A stretch of DNA of 46,832 nt from Desulfuromonadaceae bacterium (GCA_028683435.1 JAQUIG010000019.1:1-46832); one strand, 5' to 3'. Counted from the stretch's first letter, positions 1 through 6,578 are shown. The notes: generated by a model from the sequence alone, not told the origin. Program-made: numbers and translations.

Positions 1-141
1 GTACTTGTTTTACCCTGTCTGATGAAACTACTAAGTTACCGTAATCCAGCAAGCTGGAAACGGTAACTAATCGCGACAGTGACTGGATTCTCGTACAGGG
101 GACTTGCACCCCATAAGTTCACGCCCACGACGGGCGTACAC
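1..141 (-). mobile_element. 5' end of a group II intron (IIC-like), continuing beyond the window
   Basis: Read on the minus strand from 141 leftwards, the sequence starts GTGTACGCCC and closes a small stem with GGGCGTGAAC. It then carries GGGGTGCAAGTCCCC. This order (GUGYG 5' end, short GCCC/GGGC stem, G-rich GTGnAAGTCC element) is that of domain I of bacterial group II introns such as the IIC type. Positions 35-69 form a further long hairpin (GTTACCG...CGGTAAC with an inner CCAGC/CTGG stem), plausible for domain I. No reverse transcriptase or domain V lies in the window, since the rest would be left of position 1. The 5' exon side is a stem-loop ending in a T-rich run, typical of IIC targets. 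The class is inferred. Confidence 0.5.
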
Positions 142-195
142 CAGAAAGAAGCACCTGACCGAAAGGCCGTCAGGTGTTCTTCCACTACGTTAGAC
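142..195 (+). repeat. Stem-loop with attC-like core, interrupted by the intron
   Basis: A perfect 8-bp stem, CACCTGAC (152-159) with GTCAGGTG (169-176), is flanked by partly paired GAAG/CTTC arms. It is followed by GTTAGAC at 189-195, which fits the integron core GTTRRRY. The matching left-hand core is not seen, which would be explained if the intron ending at 141 is inserted between it and the stem. Read on the minus strand the same hairpin followed by CTTCTTTCTG also resembles an intrinsic terminator, the other known target of IIC introns. Confidence 0.45.
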
Positions 196-210
196 AATTA
201 AGGAGACTCT

Positions 211-1191
211 ATGAAGTTGCGAATTCTTTTTATAGGCACTTTGCTGGTTTCAACCCTTACCGCATGTGGCAACGACCATGAAAAGGCAATTTTTGGAATT
301 GCCGCATCCGGGTCGGCAATTGCCGGCGGGAAAGTCAGCCTCAAATGCGTGGCACCGGCAATAGCGAGTAGTACCGCCATCACTGCTGGCGATGGCTCAT
401 TTGTTATTGATGTGCGTGACGTAACTCTGCCTTGCCTGATGCGCCTGGATTATAAAGACGATGCTGGTCTGCCCCAACAACTACACTCAGTGGCAATGGG
501 TCTGGGTAACAACAACATAACACCGGTCACAGAGCTTATTCTGGCCAATATTACCCAAAGATCAGCCACTGCAGCTTTTGATGGCCTGGACTCTTTGGCC
601 ATACAAGGTCTCACGGCAGCACAGCTAGATGCAGCCATTTTTACGGTGAAAGACTATCTGTCTAAACTTGGCGTGAGTACCGCCAACCTGTCTGCAGATC
701 CGATTGGTACCTGGTTCGTTGCCAAAACGGCAGAACGGTCTGGCGACTATATGGATGCGGTACTTGAAGACCTTAAATCCAGGCTCGCTGCTAAAGGCAA
801 CACCCTCAGTAATGCTGTTGATGAGGTAAAGAGGTCTCCCAGCGGCATGCTTTATTATGCAGACCCCCCCCTGACGGTTTTACTGCCAAGCTTGACTGCC
901 TGTATTTCTGATCCAACACTTGCAGGGTGCACTGCCGTGTTGCCACCACTGGCTGACTGTACCCTTAATCCAACGCTTGCAGGGTGCACTGCCGTCTTGC
1001 CACCACTGGCTGACTGTACTCTTAATCCAACGCTTGCAGGGTGCACAGCCGTCTTGCCACCACTTGCTGACTGTACTCTTATTCCAACGCTTGCAGGGTG
1101 CACTGCCGTCTTGCCACCACTGGCTGATTGTACCTCTACTCCAACGCTTGCAGGGTGCACTGCCGTGTTGCCAAGCATGGAAGGAACCTAG
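211..1191 (+). CDS. Predicted lipoprotein with C-terminal 19-residue repeats
   Basis: A 326-residue protein. The start is ATG 211 with AAGGAG just upstream. The N-terminus is a lipoprotein signal (MKLRILFIGTLLVSTLTAC, lipobox LTAC), so the mature protein should be lipid-anchored. Residues about 25-215 match no family I recognise; they begin with a short Gly/Ala-rich, beta-like stretch. From about residue 228 the chain is five tandem 19-residue units of the type LADCTxxPTLAGCTAVLPP, each with two cysteines. Similar Cys/Pro repeats (PxLAGCxxVLP) occur at the C-termini of some large secreted or surface proteins of proteobacteria. It is the first gene to the right of the 142-195 stem and lies in the cassette-like array. 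Function unknown; a surface role is inference. Confidence 0.75.
   Translation: MKLRILFIGTLLVSTLTACGNDHEKAIFGIAASGSAIAGGKVSLKCVAPAIASSTAITAGDGSFVIDVRDVTLPCLMRLDYKDDAGLPQQLHSVAMGLGNNNITPVTELILANITQRSATAAFDGLDSLAIQGLTAAQLDAAIFTVKDYLSKLGVSTANLSADPIGTWFVAKTAERSGDYMDAVLEDLKSRLAAKGNTLSNAVDEVKRSPSGMLYYADPPLTVLLPSLTACISDPTLAGCTAVLPPLADCTLNPTLAGCTAVLPPLADCTLNPTLAGCTAVLPPLADCTLIPTLAGCTAVLPPLADCTSTPTLAGCTAVLPSMEGT
892..1176 (+). repeat. Five tandem 57-bp units inside the lipoprotein gene
   Basis: Five in-frame copies with an exact period of 57 bp (anchor TGCAGGG at 921, 978, 1035, 1092 and 1149). Copies 2-4 are nearly identical at the DNA level. The first and last are more diverged, suggesting recent expansion by slippage or unequal recombination. 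Confidence 0.95.
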
Positions 1192-1278
1192 CGGGACGTA
1201 GCTGCTTTATTGTTTTATGAGAAGAAACAACAGAGAAGTCCTTTAAGGAAAAGTAAAAAACCGAGATAAAACGAGATG

Positions 1279-1338
1279 TTCCAACCAGACAGTTGGACAC
1301 CGCCCAAAAGACGGGGTCAACTGCGTAAACCGTTAGAA
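1279..1338 (+). repeat. attC-like recombination site 1
   Basis: The outer arms TTCCAAC (1279-1285) and GTTAGAA (1332-1338) are complementary but for one position. The inner arms CAGTTG (1290-1295) and CAACTG (1318-1323) pair perfectly and extend to CCG/CGG around a short loop. This imperfect palindrome of about 60 bp with unpaired bases is the layout of an integron attC. The last base of the core departs from GTTRRRY. It separates the lipoprotein gene from the LysE fragment. Confidence 0.6.
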
Positions 1339-1359
1339 AACAATAAAAAGGAGCGTGTT

Positions 1360-1629
1360 ATGCAATTGAGTGAATGGCTCACCGTACTCATAATTGGTTG
1401 GTTCGTTGTGATCACTCCTGGCCCAAATATGGCAATCGTTATCCGGAATAGCCTTATTCATTCCCGCAGTGCAGGCGTATATACTGCAGGAGGACTTGCC
1501 TTTGGCAACCTTATTCATATTGCCTATTGTTTAGTCGGCATTGGCCTCCTCATCAGTGAGGAATTGTCCGCTGTGCAAGAATGGATATTTAATACATCTG
1601 AACGAAAAGTAAAACCAACGGCAAAATAA
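1360..1629 (+). pseudogene. LysE/RhtB-type amino-acid exporter, N-terminal fragment
   Basis: The start is ATG 1360 after AAGGAGCG. The first 70 or so residues are the LysE/RhtB translocator N-terminus: a first hydrophobic helix, the family motif TPGPNM, then AGGLAFGNLIH and a second helix. Full-length family members have about 200 residues and six helices. Here the homology ends near residue 75 and a short unrelated tail (NTSERKVKPTAK) leads to the stop, immediately before a degenerate attC-like site. It therefore looks like a gene truncated by deletion or cassette rearrangement and is unlikely to be a working exporter. An in-frame ATG at 1276 lies inside the attC-like site and was not used. 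Confidence 0.7.
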
Positions 1630-1633
1630 CGAA

Positions 1634-1695
1634 TTCCAAACCAGAAAGTTAGACCGGGCTTAAAACCCTCCCTGTCAACTACATGCCCGCTGGCA
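1634..1695 (+). repeat. Degenerate attC-like site 2
   Basis: It aligns along its length with attC-like site 1: TTCCAAA start, shared CCAGA, AGTTAGAC arm (1648-1655) pairing with GTC...AACT (1674-1680), GGG/CCC inner pairs. The right-hand core has decayed to CGCTGGCA. It looks like a diverged copy of site 1, which places the LysE fragment between related sites. Confidence 0.45.
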
Positions 1696-1736
1696 GTCTT
1701 AATAAATGAAATGGTATTAGTACGGGAGCGTGGTTA

Positions 1737-2597
1737 ATGATTGATACTGTCATTCAAGTAGAGAGTATTATCTGCGACTTCTGGGCATCCGCCCCAAGTA
1801 ACAGCCTTCATCTCGAAACAGGAGAGAAGGCTTGGGCAATGCCGCATGTTGCTATAGCGCAGGGAGATGATCCACTGTTTCTGCGCAACAAAGAGATGAT
1901 CGGCCCCTTCCACTGGACGCCTGAAGAAGCCTATGCTCTTGCATTCCCCGATGACCCGGCACCCGCCAGCGAGTTACGGGTCATCAGTTATGTTTTGCCG
2001 CAGACCCAGGAAACCCGTGCAGACCAGCGCATGGAGAAAACTGTGCCGTCTGAGCGCTGGGCGCGTTCACGTTTCCATGGCGAAGAATTCAACTGTGACC
2101 TGCGTCTCCATCTGGCAGAGACTCTCACACGAGCAGGGTATCCATCGGTTGCGCCAGAGCGTTTGTCCGATTTCGGCTACCAGCAGTCAGAGCGTTTTGG
2201 CCTGGCCTCTAACTGGTCGGAACGACATGCTGCCTTTGTCGCAGGACTCGGTACCTTCGGGCTCTCCGATGCAATGATCACCCACTGGGGGAAGGCTGTT
2301 CGCTTTGGCTCGGTGGTGTCACGCATCAATCTGCCGGTTACAAAGCGAGTTTACGGCGAGGACCATCATGCCTGGTGCCTCTGGTATGCCATGGGGACCT
2401 GCGGCGCCTGTGCCAAACGATGTCCGGCCGACGCCATCACTACAAGCGAAGGTCACGACAAACAGGCCTGTTTCACCTATATCCGGGGGACAACGGCTCC
2501 TTTTGCCACTAGAACCTACGGCACTGGGGCCACACCCTGCGGCCTATGCCAGGTCAAAATCCCTTGCGAGGCTCAGGTGCCACCGGCGTTGCTCTAA
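1737..2597 (+). CDS. QueG-like 4Fe-4S protein (epoxyqueuosine reductase-related)
   Basis: A 286-residue protein; start ATG 1737, with GGGAG 9-13 bases upstream. The C-terminal third carries two [4Fe-4S] motifs: CGACAKRCP near residue 220 and CGLCQVKIPCE near residue 268. The spacing is that of the double-cluster domain of QueG and the reductive-dehalogenase-like family. The middle part (SERWARSRFHGEEFN; SERHAAFVAGLGTFGLSD) matches a cytosolic subfamily usually annotated as epoxyqueuosine reductase. It is shorter than E. coli QueG (about 380 residues) and has no HEAT-like C-terminal part, so true epoxyqueuosine activity is doubtful. A corrinoid-linked reductase of unknown substrate is more cautious. 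It sits alone between attC-like sites 2 and 3, with only a methyltransferase remnant behind it. Confidence 0.7.
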   Translation: MIDTVIQVESIICDFWASAPSNSLHLETGEKAWAMPHVAIAQGDDPLFLRNKEMIGPFHWTPEEAYALAFPDDPAPASELRVISYVLPQTQETRADQRMEKTVPSERWARSRFHGEEFNCDLRLHLAETLTRAGYPSVAPERLSDFGYQQSERFGLASNWSERHAAFVAGLGTFGLSDAMITHWGKAVRFGSVVSRINLPVTKRVYGEDHHAWCLWYAMGTCGACAKRCPADAITTSEGHDKQACFTYIRGTTAPFATRTYGTGATPCGLCQVKIPCEAQVPPALL

Positions 2598-2666
2598 GAA
2601 ATTTAAAAAACAAATGAGAAGTGTTGTTGTGCATGTCGGAGAGTTTTGCGGCGAGGACGCCGCTGA

Positions 2667-2987
2667 TGCGGCATACTCGCTGCTTTGGAAGAATGTTACA
2701 ATCAAGAGAAATCACAGAGAAACCCGGACATCAGGCCCGCGGACGAAGTACGCCGAATGGCGGCCGCCAGCGGCTACAGGGTGATCGAAAGCTTCAATTT
2801 GCCTGACAGAGCTTGGTGGGACGACTACTACACCCCGATGCTCGAGCGCATGGAGGAACTTAAGGTCAAGAACGCCGGTATAACCGATGCAGAAGCTGTC
2901 TACGCTAACTGCGAAGCCGAGATTGAGATGTTCCGGCGACATTCAAAAAATTACGGTTACACATTTTTCGTGCTGCAGAGGATCTGA
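2667..2987 (+). pseudogene. Class I SAM methyltransferase, C-terminal remnant
   Basis: The reading frame opens after a stop at 2664-2666 and has no ATG with a good ribosome site; the first possible start is TTG 2685. From about 2715 the product matches the C-terminal end of SAM-dependent methyltransferases: DEVRRMAAASGYRVI, LPDRAWWDDYYTPMLER, then a final YGYTFFVLQ strand. The Rossmann fold with the SAM-binding glycine motif is missing. It is a gene fragment of about 100 residues, probably untranslated, between the QueG-like gene and attC-like site 3. Confidence 0.65.
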
Positions 2988-3043
2988 CCCGCCAGGCGCG
3001 CTTGCCATTCGGCCAACGGTTTCAGCAGAAAACGATAGAGATG

Positions 3044-3101
3044 CGCCAACCAGGCAGAAGCAGTGGCCTAAAACCGCCGGCGTTCTCCCGCCCCGTTAGA
3101 C
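3044..3101 (+). repeat. attC-like recombination site 3
   Basis: It ends in GTTAGAC (3095-3101), an exact GTTRRRY core. The left core is CGCCAAC (3044-3050). Inner arms GGCAGAAGC (left) and GCGTTCTCCC (right) pair with one bulged base. This gives the imperfect stem of an attC about 58 bp long. Confidence 0.6.
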
Positions 3102-3156
3102 AAAAAAGACCAGGATTTGTGATGACAATAGGCACACATTGAGGTATGATTTTACT

Positions 3157-3450
3157 ATGAAGATATTTCGATGGAATCATGAAAAAAATGCGCAATTAAA
3201 GATTGAACGAGAAGTTTCGTTCGAAGAGATTGTGCTTGCCGTTGAAGGAGATGGCCTCCTTGATATTTTGGAGCACCCTAACGAAACAAAATATCCAAAC
3301 CAACGCATTCTTGTTGTGGCCTTGGATGAATACATTTATCTCGTTCCATTTGTAGAAGAGGTTGATTACTACTTCTTGAAAACCATTATTCCCAGTCGCA
3401 AGGCAACCAGAGATTATTTGGCAGGAGGAAATAGAAATGAAAAAAATTGA
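3157..3450 (+). CDS. brnT: BrnT-family toxin (type II toxin-antitoxin)
   Basis: A 97-residue protein read from ATG 3157 (GAGG 12 bases upstream; a TTG at 3139 is possible but has no site). It begins with the BrnT signature (FRWNHEKNAQLKIEREVSFEEIV) and ends with the family's FLKTIIPSRKATRDYL. BrnT is a RelE-like ribonuclease that inhibits translation and is neutralised by BrnA. The next gene overlaps it by 14 bp and encodes the expected partner. Toxin-antitoxin pairs are common stabilising cargo of integron arrays. Confidence 0.8.
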   Translation: MKIFRWNHEKNAQLKIEREVSFEEIVLAVEGDGLLDILEHPNETKYPNQRILVVALDEYIYLVPFVEEVDYYFLKTIIPSRKATRDYLAGGNRNEKN

Positions 3451-3760
3451 TGAATATGAACAAGACATTTTAGACGCCTTTGAAAAAGGCGACCTGATCT
3501 CGACAAAACCATCCAAGCAAGAAAAAGAAACGTATAAGTCCGCTGCACAAGCGACCTTCCTGAAAGATCGTCGTGTGAACATTCGCCTTTCCTCTCCGGA
3601 TTTAATGGATATCCAGGCTCGAGCACTTGAGGATGGAGTCCCATACCAAACTCTTATTGCCAGCGTTCTCCACAAATATGTCAGTGGGAGACTATTCGAA
3701 GCGCCTTCGCGTCTGACAACGCGCTCAACCGGACGCGCAAAAAAGCTCCGCGCCGGTTAG
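3437..3760 (+). CDS. BrnA/CopG-type antitoxin with attC-encoded tail
   Basis: A 107-residue protein; ATG 3437 after AGGAGG, overlapping the toxin gene by 14 bp, which suggests translational coupling. Residues 45-85 (DRRVNIRLSSPDLMDIQARALEDGVPYQTLIASVLHKY) are a ribbon-helix-helix DNA-binding domain as in BrnA/CopG antitoxins. It should bind BrnT and repress the operon. The last 16 or so residues (TRSTGRAKKLRAG end) are encoded by attC-like site 4, so the natural stop has been replaced by one inside the recombination site. Confidence 0.8.
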   Translation: MKKIDEYEQDILDAFEKGDLISTKPSKQEKETYKSAAQATFLKDRRVNIRLSSPDLMDIQARALEDGVPYQTLIASVLHKYVSGRLFEAPSRLTTRSTGRAKKLRAG

Positions 3761-3777
3761 CGCTTGAGCCGTTGGTC
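3714..3777 (+). repeat. attC-like recombination site 4
   Basis: The clearest symmetrical site of the array. Left core TGACAAC (3714-3720) is opposite GTTGGTC (3771-3777). Inner arms GCTCAACCGG and CCGGTTAGCGCTTGAGC pair with bulges, and CGCG/CGCG closes the loop. Layout and size (64 bp) are those of an attC. It overlaps the 3' end of the antitoxin gene. Confidence 0.65.
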
Positions 3778-3813
3778 CCATATCAGGAGAACCATAACTT
3801 CATGAGGGAAATC

Positions 3814-4629
3814 ATGTACAGCCAAAGTAATGTGTTGATCGTGTCAGGTCTTTTTATTGTCATGCTGCTTGCTATGGAAATTGGCTTTCGAAGCGGTCTT
3901 CGCAGACAGGCGAGCGGGACTGAAGCTATCACGCAAGCCAATGCCGTTCTGGTCTCCATGCTGGGGCTGCTGGCGCTGCTGCTGGCTTTCACATTTGCAG
4001 CGGCTCTGCAACGCTATGAGGATCGCAGCCAAACGGTCGTGGCCGAAGCCAATGCCATCGGAACCACGTATCTAAGAGCTCGACTTCTTCCCCGGGGAAT
4101 GCAAGATGAAGTGAAGGCACTGCTTCGCCAATATCTGGATGTTCGTATTCAGGAAGGCCGCGTCGATTCGACGGAGCCCAAGCTGCACGGATCGGTGCTG
4201 CACCAGGCGAAATTGCTGGAGGCACAACTCTGGAGCCATGCTGTGAAGGCAGCGGAACAGGACAGCAGGGTTGTCACCAGTGGGCTCTTCATCCAGTCTC
4301 TAAATGAACTCATCGATACATCCAGCACGAGGAATGCTGCCTTGAACCGACATGTCCCGGAGATCGTACTTTTCCTGATGTTCGCGACGATCGTGCTGAC
4401 AACGGCCACGCTCGGCTATGCATCGGGGATTGCCGGACACCGGGTAACCCTCGCGGCATTCGTTCTGGTGATGCTCATCGCTATGGTCGTCTACCTCATT
4501 ATCGACCTTGACAGGCCCCGACGCGGCGTCATTCAAGTGAGCCATGAAAGCATGCTGAGCCTTCAGCAAACCATTGGAACCCCCCAATCCGGCAGTCCGC
4601 CGGACGCGTCGCACGCGCCGCGCCGGTGA
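3814..4629 (+). CDS. DUF4239/bestrophin-like membrane protein
   Basis: About 271 residues from ATG 3814, which has GAGG six bases upstream; ATG 3802 with AGGAG is an alternative adding four residues. Layout: one N-terminal membrane helix, a short Arg-rich loop, a second helix with LGLLALLLAFTFA, then RYEDRSQTVVAEANAIGTTYLRARLLP. An amphipathic segment of about 100 residues follows, then two more helices near residues 185-250. This is the pattern of DUF4239 (bestrophin-like) proteins, often seen in cassette arrays. Function unknown; ion conduction is inferred only from the name of the fold. The 3' end (PPDASHAPRR) runs into attC-like site 5. Confidence 0.7.
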   Translation: MYSQSNVLIVSGLFIVMLLAMEIGFRSGLRRQASGTEAITQANAVLVSMLGLLALLLAFTFAAALQRYEDRSQTVVAEANAIGTTYLRARLLPRGMQDEVKALLRQYLDVRIQEGRVDSTEPKLHGSVLHQAKLLEAQLWSHAVKAAEQDSRVVTSGLFIQSLNELIDTSSTRNAALNRHVPEIVLFLMFATIVLTTATLGYASGIAGHRVTLAAFVLVMLIAMVVYLIIDLDRPRRGVIQVSHESMLSLQQTIGTPQSGSPPDASHAPRR

Positions 4630-4644
4630 CTTTCGACGTTGGGC
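4582..4644 (+). repeat. attC-like recombination site 5
   Basis: It ends in GTTGGGC (4638-4644), an exact GTTRRRY core, opposite CCCCAAT (4582-4588). Inner CCGG and CGCG arms pair with their counterparts in CGCGCCGG, with the AGTC/GACT pairs outside. It includes the last codons of the DUF4239 gene. Confidence 0.6.
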
Positions 4645-4661
4645 AAACATGAACCGAGCAC

Positions 4662-4697
4662 TTGCGTTGATCGATTTATTGGTCTATATTTTGACCA
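4662..4697 (+). promoter_or_regulatory. Promoter and operator of the Phd/RelE-type operon
   Basis: A -10 TATATT (4685-4690) lies 17 bp after a weak -35 TTGCGT (4662-4667). The inverted repeat TGGTC (4680-4684) / GACCA (4693-4697) brackets the -10, as expected for autoregulation by antitoxin. The ribosome site is AAGGAGG at 4714-4720. Confidence 0.45.
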
Positions 4698-4727
4698 TAA
4701 AGAGATTTATATCAAGGAGGTAAAACA

Positions 4728-5018
4728 ATGAGAGCTATTTCAGTCAGTAATGACATTGTTCCAATTGCAGAATTTAAAACCAATATTTCCAAGTGGTTCA
4801 AAACACTTCAGACATCCAGACATCCGCTTATCATTACCCAAAATAGCAAACCAGCTGGTGTACTGTTGTCAGCTTCGGATTACGATGAATTGGTTTACCG
4901 AAAATCTTTTCTTGATTCTGTTGAGAAGGGGATTGCAGACGTTGAAAACGGGCGCACCCAAACTACAGACGAACTACGAGAAGCCCTGCGAGCCCGAAGA
5001 AGTGTGGGTAACCCATGA
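4728..5018 (+). CDS. Phd/YefM-family antitoxin
   Basis: A 96-residue protein; ATG 4728 after a strong AAGGAGG. The sequence IVPIAEFKTNISKWFKTLQ followed by PLIITQNSKPAGVLLSASDYDEL is the Phd/YefM DNA-binding and dimerisation fold. The C-terminal helix (SVEKGIADVENGRTQTTDELREAL) would wrap the toxin. Its stop overlaps the toxin start by four bases (ATGA). The protein probably represses its own promoter. Confidence 0.9.
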   Translation: MRAISVSNDIVPIAEFKTNISKWFKTLQTSRHPLIITQNSKPAGVLLSASDYDELVYRKSFLDSVEKGIADVENGRTQTTDELREALRARRSVGNP

Positions 5019-5314
5019 GCGTAACATGGTCACAGGAAGCTGGTAACAATCTAGTTGATATAGAGGAGTTTATTGCACGTGACAGTGTAGAGCGCGCTGT
5101 TCGGTTTGTTGATGCCCTAATTGACCATACTGAAGCAATTTTGACTGACAATCCAAGAAGCGGAAGGACTGTGCCAGAAATAGGTAATCCTGATATTCGA
5201 GAGTTTATTTACCGAGGATATCGCATTGTCTACCGGTTGAATGTTGATCGAATTGAAATACTTACTGTTTTTGAAGGGCATCGGCTATTGCGACTGAACG
5301 AATCAGGTGATTAG
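5015..5314 (+). CDS. RelE/ParE-family toxin
   Basis: A 99-residue protein coupled to the antitoxin by an ATGA overlap. It has the ParE/RelE layout: WSQEAGNNLVDIEEFIARDS helix, PRSGRTVPEI turn, then REFIYRGYRIVYRLNVDRIEILTVFEGHRLL strands. Members either cleave ribosome-bound mRNA (RelE) or poison gyrase (ParE); sequence reading alone does not separate these. A strong terminator follows within 25 bp. No attC-like site was found on its right side, so it may be chromosomal or the last element of the array. Confidence 0.88.
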   Translation: MSVTWSQEAGNNLVDIEEFIARDSVERAVRFVDALIDHTEAILTDNPRSGRTVPEIGNPDIREFIYRGYRIVYRLNVDRIEILTVFEGHRLLRLNESGD

Positions 5315-5336
5315 TAAATAATTAACTAAGATACGT

Positions 5337-5390
5337 AAAGGAGAGAGGCTATTTTTCAGTAACGAATAGGTGAAATAGCCTTTCTCCTTT
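5337..5390 (+). terminator. Rho-independent terminator of the toxin-antitoxin operon
   Basis: Arms of 18 bp (5337-5354 with 5373-5390, one G-T pair) carry AGGCTATTT/AAATAGCCT at the loop end and finish in a run of T. An A-run on the other side allows bidirectional action. Confidence 0.85.
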
Positions 5391-5444
5391 TTTCAAGACT
5401 GTTACGGGCTATGTAGCATCGATCATACAAAATCGTGGTCAAAA

Positions 5445-5480
5445 ACAGAGGGCGCATCCCGGTGAGAATGCGCCCTCTGT
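5445..5480 (-). terminator. Terminator of pta
   Basis: A perfect 13-bp stem (5445-5457 with 5468-5480) and a 10-base loop; read on the minus strand it is followed by TTTTT. It lies about 30 bp downstream of the pta stop. Confidence 0.9.
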
Positions 5481-5510
5481 ACGTTCAGGCTTTGCTGCGT
5501 GGCGAAAAAA

Positions 5511-6515
5511 CTACCCCTGTGCCGCCTGCACCGCCGTAATGGCGACCACGTTGACGATATCATCCACCGAACAGCCGCGCGACAGGTCGTTTACCGGCTT
5601 GGCCAACCCCTGGATGATCGGACCGACCGCTTCGGCACCGGCGACACGCTCAACCAGTTTGTAGGCGATATTGCCGGCGTCAAGGTCGGGGAAGATCAGC
5701 ACATTTGCCTTGCCGGCAACTGTGCTGCCGGGAGCCTTTTTGCTTCCCACGTTAGGGAGCAGAGCCGCATCGGCTTGCAGTTCGCCGTCGATCTGCATAT
5801 CCGGCTTGATCTGCTTGGCAATCTCCAGCGCCTTCAGTACCTTGTCGCAATCTGCATGGCTGGCGCTCCCCTTGGTGGAAAACGACAGCAGGGCCACACG
5901 GGCATCCACATCGAGAAACGCCTTGCAGTTTCCGGCGGTAGCAACGGCGATCTCCGCCAGGGCCTGGGCATCAGGATTCGGGTTGACGGCGCAGTCGGCA
6001 AAAAGAATGATGCCGTTTTCGCCGAAATCGGGGTTCTTGGTAATCATCAGAAAAAATGATGACACCGTCTTGATCCCTGCTGCCGGACCGACCGTCTGGA
6101 ACGCGGCTTTGAGGACATTGCCCGTTGTACCGGTGGCACCGGCGACTTCACCGCCGGCATCGCCGTTACGAACCATCATGCCGGCATAGTAGAGGTTGTC
6201 GTCAGCGGTAAGGAGCTTCCTCGCCTCATCGGCACTTAAACCCTTGCTTTTCCGCAGCTCAACCAGAGCGGCCACGTATGCCTCAAGTTTTGGCGATGCC
6301 ACAGGATTCAGCAGCTCCACGCCAGCCAGATTGACGCCCTTTGCAGCGGCTTCAGCCTGAATCTTGGCCGGGTCACCAAGGATAACAATCCGGGCCAGAC
6401 CTTCTGCAACTATTTTCTCTGCAGCAAACAGCATTCGTTCGTCGTAACTTTCGGGTAATACGACTGTCTGCAGGTTATTTCTGGCCTTTGCTTTGATTTG
6501 ATCGACGAGATGCAT
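5511..6515 (-). CDS. pta: Phosphate acetyltransferase
   Basis: Interconverts acetyl-CoA + phosphate and acetyl phosphate + CoA in the cytosol, half of the acetate kinase route. The protein has 334 residues, the short single-domain type (Pta/EutD core) without the N-terminal DRTGG/P-loop part of long Pta. Family motifs are LPESYDERMLFAA, MMVRNGDAGGEVAGATGTTGNVL, SSFFLM and the C-terminal PGSTVAGKANVLIFPDLDAGNIAYKL. ATG 6515 was chosen because GAGGAGG lies six bases upstream; the open frame extends 22 codons further without support. It has its own promoter and terminator. The usual partner ackA is not in the window. Confidence 0.95.
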   Translation of the reverse strand: MHLVDQIKAKARNNLQTVVLPESYDERMLFAAEKIVAEGLARIVILGDPAKIQAEAAAKGVNLAGVELLNPVASPKLEAYVAALVELRKSKGLSADEARKLLTADDNLYYAGMMVRNGDAGGEVAGATGTTGNVLKAAFQTVGPAAGIKTVSSFFLMITKNPDFGENGIILFADCAVNPNPDAQALAEIAVATAGNCKAFLDVDARVALLSFSTKGSASHADCDKVLKALEIAKQIKPDMQIDGELQADAALLPNVGSKKAPGSTVAGKANVLIFPDLDAGNIAYKLVERVAGAEAVGPIIQGLAKPVNDLSRGCSVDDIVNVVAITAVQAAQG

Positions 6516-6549
6516 TGTTTGCCTCCTCAGTAATAATAGAACGGGTTTG

Positions 6550-6578
6550 TATATAGTCGAACGAGCTCGACAGGTCAA
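6550..6578 (-). promoter_or_regulatory. Sigma-70-type promoter of pta
   Basis: On the minus strand TTGACC (-35) and TATATA (-10) are separated by 17 bp, ending about 35 bp before the pta start. The spacer carries the short palindrome GTCGA/TCGAC, a possible operator. Confidence 0.55.

Noticed and set aside
892-1176. CRISPR array
   Set aside because: The 57-bp repeats are contiguous, coding and without spacers.
855-1178. Minus-strand open frame of 107 codons with repeats
   Set aside because: It is the mirror of the 57-bp repeats in the lipoprotein gene, and the plus-strand frame has the ribosome site and signal peptide.
1-5395. Complete integron with integrase, or an insertion sequence
   Set aside because: No tyrosine recombinase or transposase frame is present in the window, and no terminal inverted repeats were seen.
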